DNA from: Sinorhizobium fredii USDA 257
Lineage (GTDB): Bacteria; Pseudomonadota; Alphaproteobacteria; Rhizobiales; Rhizobiaceae
Direction: 5' to 3'
Length of the DNA stretch: 64,000 bases
Assembly (NCBI RefSeq): GCF_000265205.3
Contig: NC_018000.1
Span: 4,402,001-4,466,000, forward strand
Shown: positions 61,065 to 64,000 of the stretch, one piece after another
Layout: every line of letters begins with the position of its first letter
How positions within the stretch are numbered: the first letter of the stretch is position 1
Program-made: the position numbers and the translations under genes
Notes under the pieces: generated by a model
The model's database searches: none
Seen by the model: only the letters and a program-made list of their open reading frames with translations
Told to the model about the DNA's origin: nothing

Positions 61065-63674
61065 TCAGCGGCTGCTGCTGCGCTTTCCAACGGACCGGCC
61101 GCGCGTCTCACTCTCCTCCGCCGGCATCTCCGCCTTATCCTCCTCAACCGCTGGGAACTCGACGTCGGACGGCGTTGCTTCCTCAGGCGTCGTGTCCTCT
61201 ACCTTCACCGGGAACGGGGCACCGATCTCCTCGTCTCGGAAACGCTCGTAGATCGACACACGAATGTCGTTGCGGACATTGCCGGCCGTCAGCACGTCGG
61301 CGACATAGATGCGCAATTCGAAGGTCATGCGCTCGTCGCCGAAGGCGGTGAAGCCGACATTGGGCGCCGGGTTCTTGAGGACCATCGGATGGGCGGCGGC
61401 AATTTCGTGCAGCAGATCGATCACCCGGCGCGGATCGCTGGCATAGCTGAGCGTGACGGAGATCTCGGAGCGTCCAAGCTTGTTGCGGTGGGTCCAGTTG
61501 CCGACTGACGCGTTGATGAGCAGCGAGTTCGGCATCATGATCGACTGATGCTGGAAAGTCTCGATCTCGGTCGCGCGGACCGAAATGCGCCGGACGAAAC
61601 CCTCGGTCGTGCCGCTAACGATCCAGTCGCCAACCTTGAAGGGGCGCTCGACAAGCAGGATCAGGCCGGAGACGAAGTTCGAGACGATGTTCTGCAGGCC
61701 GAAACCGACGCCGAGCGAGAGAGCACCGGCAACAAGCGCGAGGCTTGAGAGGTCGATGCCCGCCGCCGAAACGCCGATGAGCCCGGCGAGGGCGACGCCG
61801 ATATAGCCGATGCCGGTGCGGATGGAATTGCGCACGCCGGCATCGACGCGGCTGCGCGCCATGATGTTGCCGTCGATCCAGCGCTGCACCCAACGGGTGA
61901 CGACAAAGCCCAGCGCGAAGAAAAGCACGCCGGCGAGAAGGCCGACGAGCGAGATGGTAATCGTTCCGATCCTGATCTCGGTGACGAACCGATAGACCCA
62001 CGACTCAATGTCGGCGATCTGGAAGCCCCATTGCAGCAGGATCAGCGGGATAAAAAACGAAAGTACCAGGGCATAGATGGCGAGCCCGGCGGCAAGGCCT
62101 ACTTGGTCAAGTGCCACCTGCTCTAGATTGAAGCGGCGTTCGAGGTAGCGCCCTCCCATCGTCTCGGCGAAGGCGCCCTGCTTGGAAACCGATCTGCCGG
62201 TGAGAATGCCGATGTACATCGTCACCAGGATCGCGCCGGTGATGATGATTTGCGAGGCGATGAAGCGGGCGAGGCCGACATAGCCGGCGAGCGCAACGGC
62301 AATAAGCAGCGCCCCCATGAGGAGAAGCGAAATCCAGATGACCCGTGGCCAGGGCCTGCCCGGCGCGTCGAAGGCTTCCTCCGGCCTCAGCGTCGGCCGG
62401 ATCCAGGCCATCGACATCAAGATGAGACCGATGACGATCGACGCAAGGAAGCTCTTGGCGACGGTCAGTATGACGGGAGAGCCAAGGGATTCGCTGATGC
62501 TTCCGGCGAGGTAATCGAGGATATTGACCAGCGCCATCACGAAGATTGAAATGAACAGCATTCTCGCGCCGCGATCCGAAACGCGCACGAGGCGCCAGTT
62601 CGAATGCCGTGGCGACAGCACGGCCTTGGCAAGGCTGGTCACGAAGAGCTGCGCAACGCCGACAGCCAGGATGACGGCCAGGATTGGCGCAATATCCGGC
62701 CGCAATACGTTGAAACTATTTAGGAAAAAGTAGCTCGACGCGGCAAAGGCGGAGGCCGACACCGTCGGGATCATGGTTGACCAGAACGCCACCGAAAGCT
62801 GCCTGAAATAGTTCGGCTGCTCCTCATCGCCGTCGTGCCGGAGGAAGGGCGAGAAAAGCCGGCGGCTGCCAGCCAGGAAGATCAGCGCAGCGCAGAGCGA
62901 GAGGAAGATCGCGGTGAGAAAGGGCACACGCTTGTAGTTCCAGGCAAATGTCAGCCAGCTGCCGACGCTGCGCGACAGCGCCTGGGTCTCGCCGATCGTC
63001 GTCGTAACCGCCTCGCCCAGCGTTGCCGCCGAGATTTCCGTGTGCTTCAGAAGCGTGTTCGAGAAGAGCGCACGCCTGGTCGCAGTGACGGCATTGGCAA
63101 GCTTCCTCGCCTCGACCGAGAGGTTCTCCGCACGACCCGTCAAGGCGTTTATCGCGCCGCGCTCGGCGAGCAGACCCTTCCTTTCCTCGGTCAGGATAGC
63201 GGCTTCCGGCGGTTGCCCCTCGCCGGGCGGATCGCCAAGTTCGGTAAGCCTCGCCTTGATTTCCTCCAGTCGGGGCCGCGTCGCGACGGTCGCGGCGAGA
63301 ATCTGCCCGGAAAGCGCATCGACCTGCACCTTCAGTTCGGCGAGCAGGGTATCGTCATCCTTGGCACCCTGGACGCGATCGGTAAGCCGCTTGAGGTCGC
63401 GTTCGGCCTGGGCGAGCTGCTCTTCCGCCTGCTGCAACAATGGAGAACCAGCTGCTGCCCCGGCATCGTCTGCCTCACCTTGAGCCGGTTGAGCGGCCTG
63501 CGCAGGCTTGATTTGCGCGGCCGGCTGGGGCTGCTGCGAGGGGGCCTGCATCGCAGGCGTCGCCTGTTGCGGTTGCTCCGCTTGTTGGGCCGCCGCGGAT
63601 CCTCCGCCGGCCAGCGTCAGCGCGACGAATGAGACAGCAATCAACAAAACGGTCAACTTTCCAGCGGAATGCAA
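61065..63674 (-). CDS. Large MscS-family mechanosensitive channel with DUF3772 periplasmic domain
   Basis: This 869-residue protein has a signal peptide (1-29), a Gln/Pro/Ala-rich linker, a coiled-coil periplasmic DUF3772 domain (about 80-250), and about ten transmembrane helices. The MscS pore and beta domain lie at about 630-800 (LVAGALSLGVGFGLQNIVSNFVSG and a following PFKVGDWIVSGTTEGFVRRI). It protects against osmotic shock. The start is a TTG at 63674 with GAAGGAT upstream; no ATG in frame fits. The C-terminal tail is acidic. Confidence 0.9.
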   Translation of the reverse strand: MHSAGKLTVLLIAVSFVALTLAGGGSAAAQQAEQPQQATPAMQAPSQQPQPAAQIKPAQAAQPAQGEADDAGAAAGSPLLQQAEEQLAQAERDLKRLTDRVQGAKDDDTLLAELKVQVDALSGQILAATVATRPRLEEIKARLTELGDPPGEGQPPEAAILTEERKGLLAERGAINALTGRAENLSVEARKLANAVTATRRALFSNTLLKHTEISAATLGEAVTTTIGETQALSRSVGSWLTFAWNYKRVPFLTAIFLSLCAALIFLAGSRRLFSPFLRHDGDEEQPNYFRQLSVAFWSTMIPTVSASAFAASSYFFLNSFNVLRPDIAPILAVILAVGVAQLFVTSLAKAVLSPRHSNWRLVRVSDRGARMLFISIFVMALVNILDYLAGSISESLGSPVILTVAKSFLASIVIGLILMSMAWIRPTLRPEEAFDAPGRPWPRVIWISLLLMGALLIAVALAGYVGLARFIASQIIITGAILVTMYIGILTGRSVSKQGAFAETMGGRYLERRFNLEQVALDQVGLAAGLAIYALVLSFFIPLILLQWGFQIADIESWVYRFVTEIRIGTITISLVGLLAGVLFFALGFVVTRWVQRWIDGNIMARSRVDAGVRNSIRTGIGYIGVALAGLIGVSAAGIDLSSLALVAGALSLGVGFGLQNIVSNFVSGLILLVERPFKVGDWIVSGTTEGFVRRISVRATEIETFQHQSIMMPNSLLINASVGNWTHRNKLGRSEISVTLSYASDPRRVIDLLHEIAAAHPMVLKNPAPNVGFTAFGDERMTFELRIYVADVLTAGNVRNDIRVSIYERFRDEEIGAPFPVKVEDTTPEEATPSDVEFPAVEEDKAEMPAEESETRGRSVGKRSSSR

Positions 63675-63954
63675 TTCGATATCCTTCGAAATCCGGGGGC
63701 CGCACAGGCGGAGTCGCCGAAGCGATCAGCTCGTCCGATGTGCATACGGAACACGGCAAAAAGATGCAAAGCCGTACCGGGGCGACGATTTCTACGTGAA
63801 TCTCCGTCCGTTCACAATTATCACACCTCTCGGTCGTGCGCGGGACCGGCTTCAATCGGACCTTTATCGACGCATTCACCCAAAAGGGAGACTGGGAAAC
63901 AAGAAAGAGGTATGATGAACTGCGCAATACCGCGGTCTGCGTGAGGGAACGTAA

Positions 63955-64000
63955 ATGGCAGACTCGATGCATTCGGCCGCAGTCGATCATCTACCCATAT
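63955..64000 (+). CDS. Possible start of a gene running off the right edge
   Basis: An ATG at 63955 follows GAGGGAACG at good spacing and opens MADSMHSAAVDHLPI to the window end. It is too short to identify and could be chance. Confidence 0.35.
   Translation, partial: MADSMHSAAVDHLPI

Overview
The window looks like a chromosomal segment of a Sinorhizobium/Ensifer-type member of the Rhizobiaceae (Alphaproteobacteria). The clues are high GC, the very-long-chain lipid A genes (acpXL, fabZXL, fabF2XL), an aerobic-type cobalamin pathway (cobN, cobO, cobW), a betaine-homocysteine methyltransferase, DUF1127 and entericidin small proteins, and GC-rich rhizobial palindromic repeats. This assignment is inferred from gene content, not from a database search. 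I saw no rRNA, tRNA, CRISPR array, prophage or insertion sequence.

Region 1 (1-1449, minus) is the start of the operon for the C28 hydroxy fatty acid of lipid A. Region 2 (1741-21410) holds ten cobalamin genes in three minus-strand blocks: cobE-A-B-C-D followed by a glycerophosphodiesterase gene; cobP-W-N and cobO behind a clear cobalamin riboswitch; and cobQ alone. Between the blocks lie a TauE/SafE permease, a frameshifted methyltransferase, and a convergent pair of a FecR-domain protein and a CHASE2 adenylate/guanylate cyclase. A 205-bp palindromic repeat sits in frame inside cobN.

Region 3 (22220-35978) is mixed: a quaternary-amine binding protein and ABC ATPase with no permease, a frameshifted tautomerase with a divergent LysR regulator, bmt, an OafA-type acyltransferase, an aminotransferase with a YheO-type regulator, an ECF sigma factor overlapping a membrane von Willebrand A protein, and a DUF2233 protein.

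Region 4 (35277-47545) is the most interesting. It appears to be a complete corrinoid- and tetrahydrofolate-dependent methyl transfer system in what is probably an aerobe. It has an MttB-family methyltransferase without pyrrolysine, a cobalamin-binding corrinoid protein, a methyltetrahydrofolate:corrinoid methyltransferase, MetV and MetF, a RACo-type corrinoid reactivation ATPase with a [2Fe-2S] domain, and a separate 4Fe-4S protein. Linked genes of unknown role are a DUF1638 protein, a 'virulence factor' domain protein, a formyltransferase-like enzyme and a phasin-like small protein. The inferred flow is methylated amine to corrinoid protein to THF to methylene-THF. The cobalamin genes would supply the cofactor, bmt gives a second betaine route, and a GlxA/GbdR-type AraC regulator at 52134 is a candidate controller.

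Region 5 (47567-64000) is ordinary accessory and regulatory content: an ArsR/SRPBCC pair, a LysR/DUF1127 locus, the DmeRF metal efflux pair, two tandem-receiver response regulators (one with GGDEF), a second cyclase, GFA, RibD-like, CBS and TerC proteins, and a large MscS channel. Three reading frames (about 9100, 17280 and 24960) are each broken by what looks like one missing base in a short G or C run. Sequence error is therefore a live alternative to true pseudogenes.
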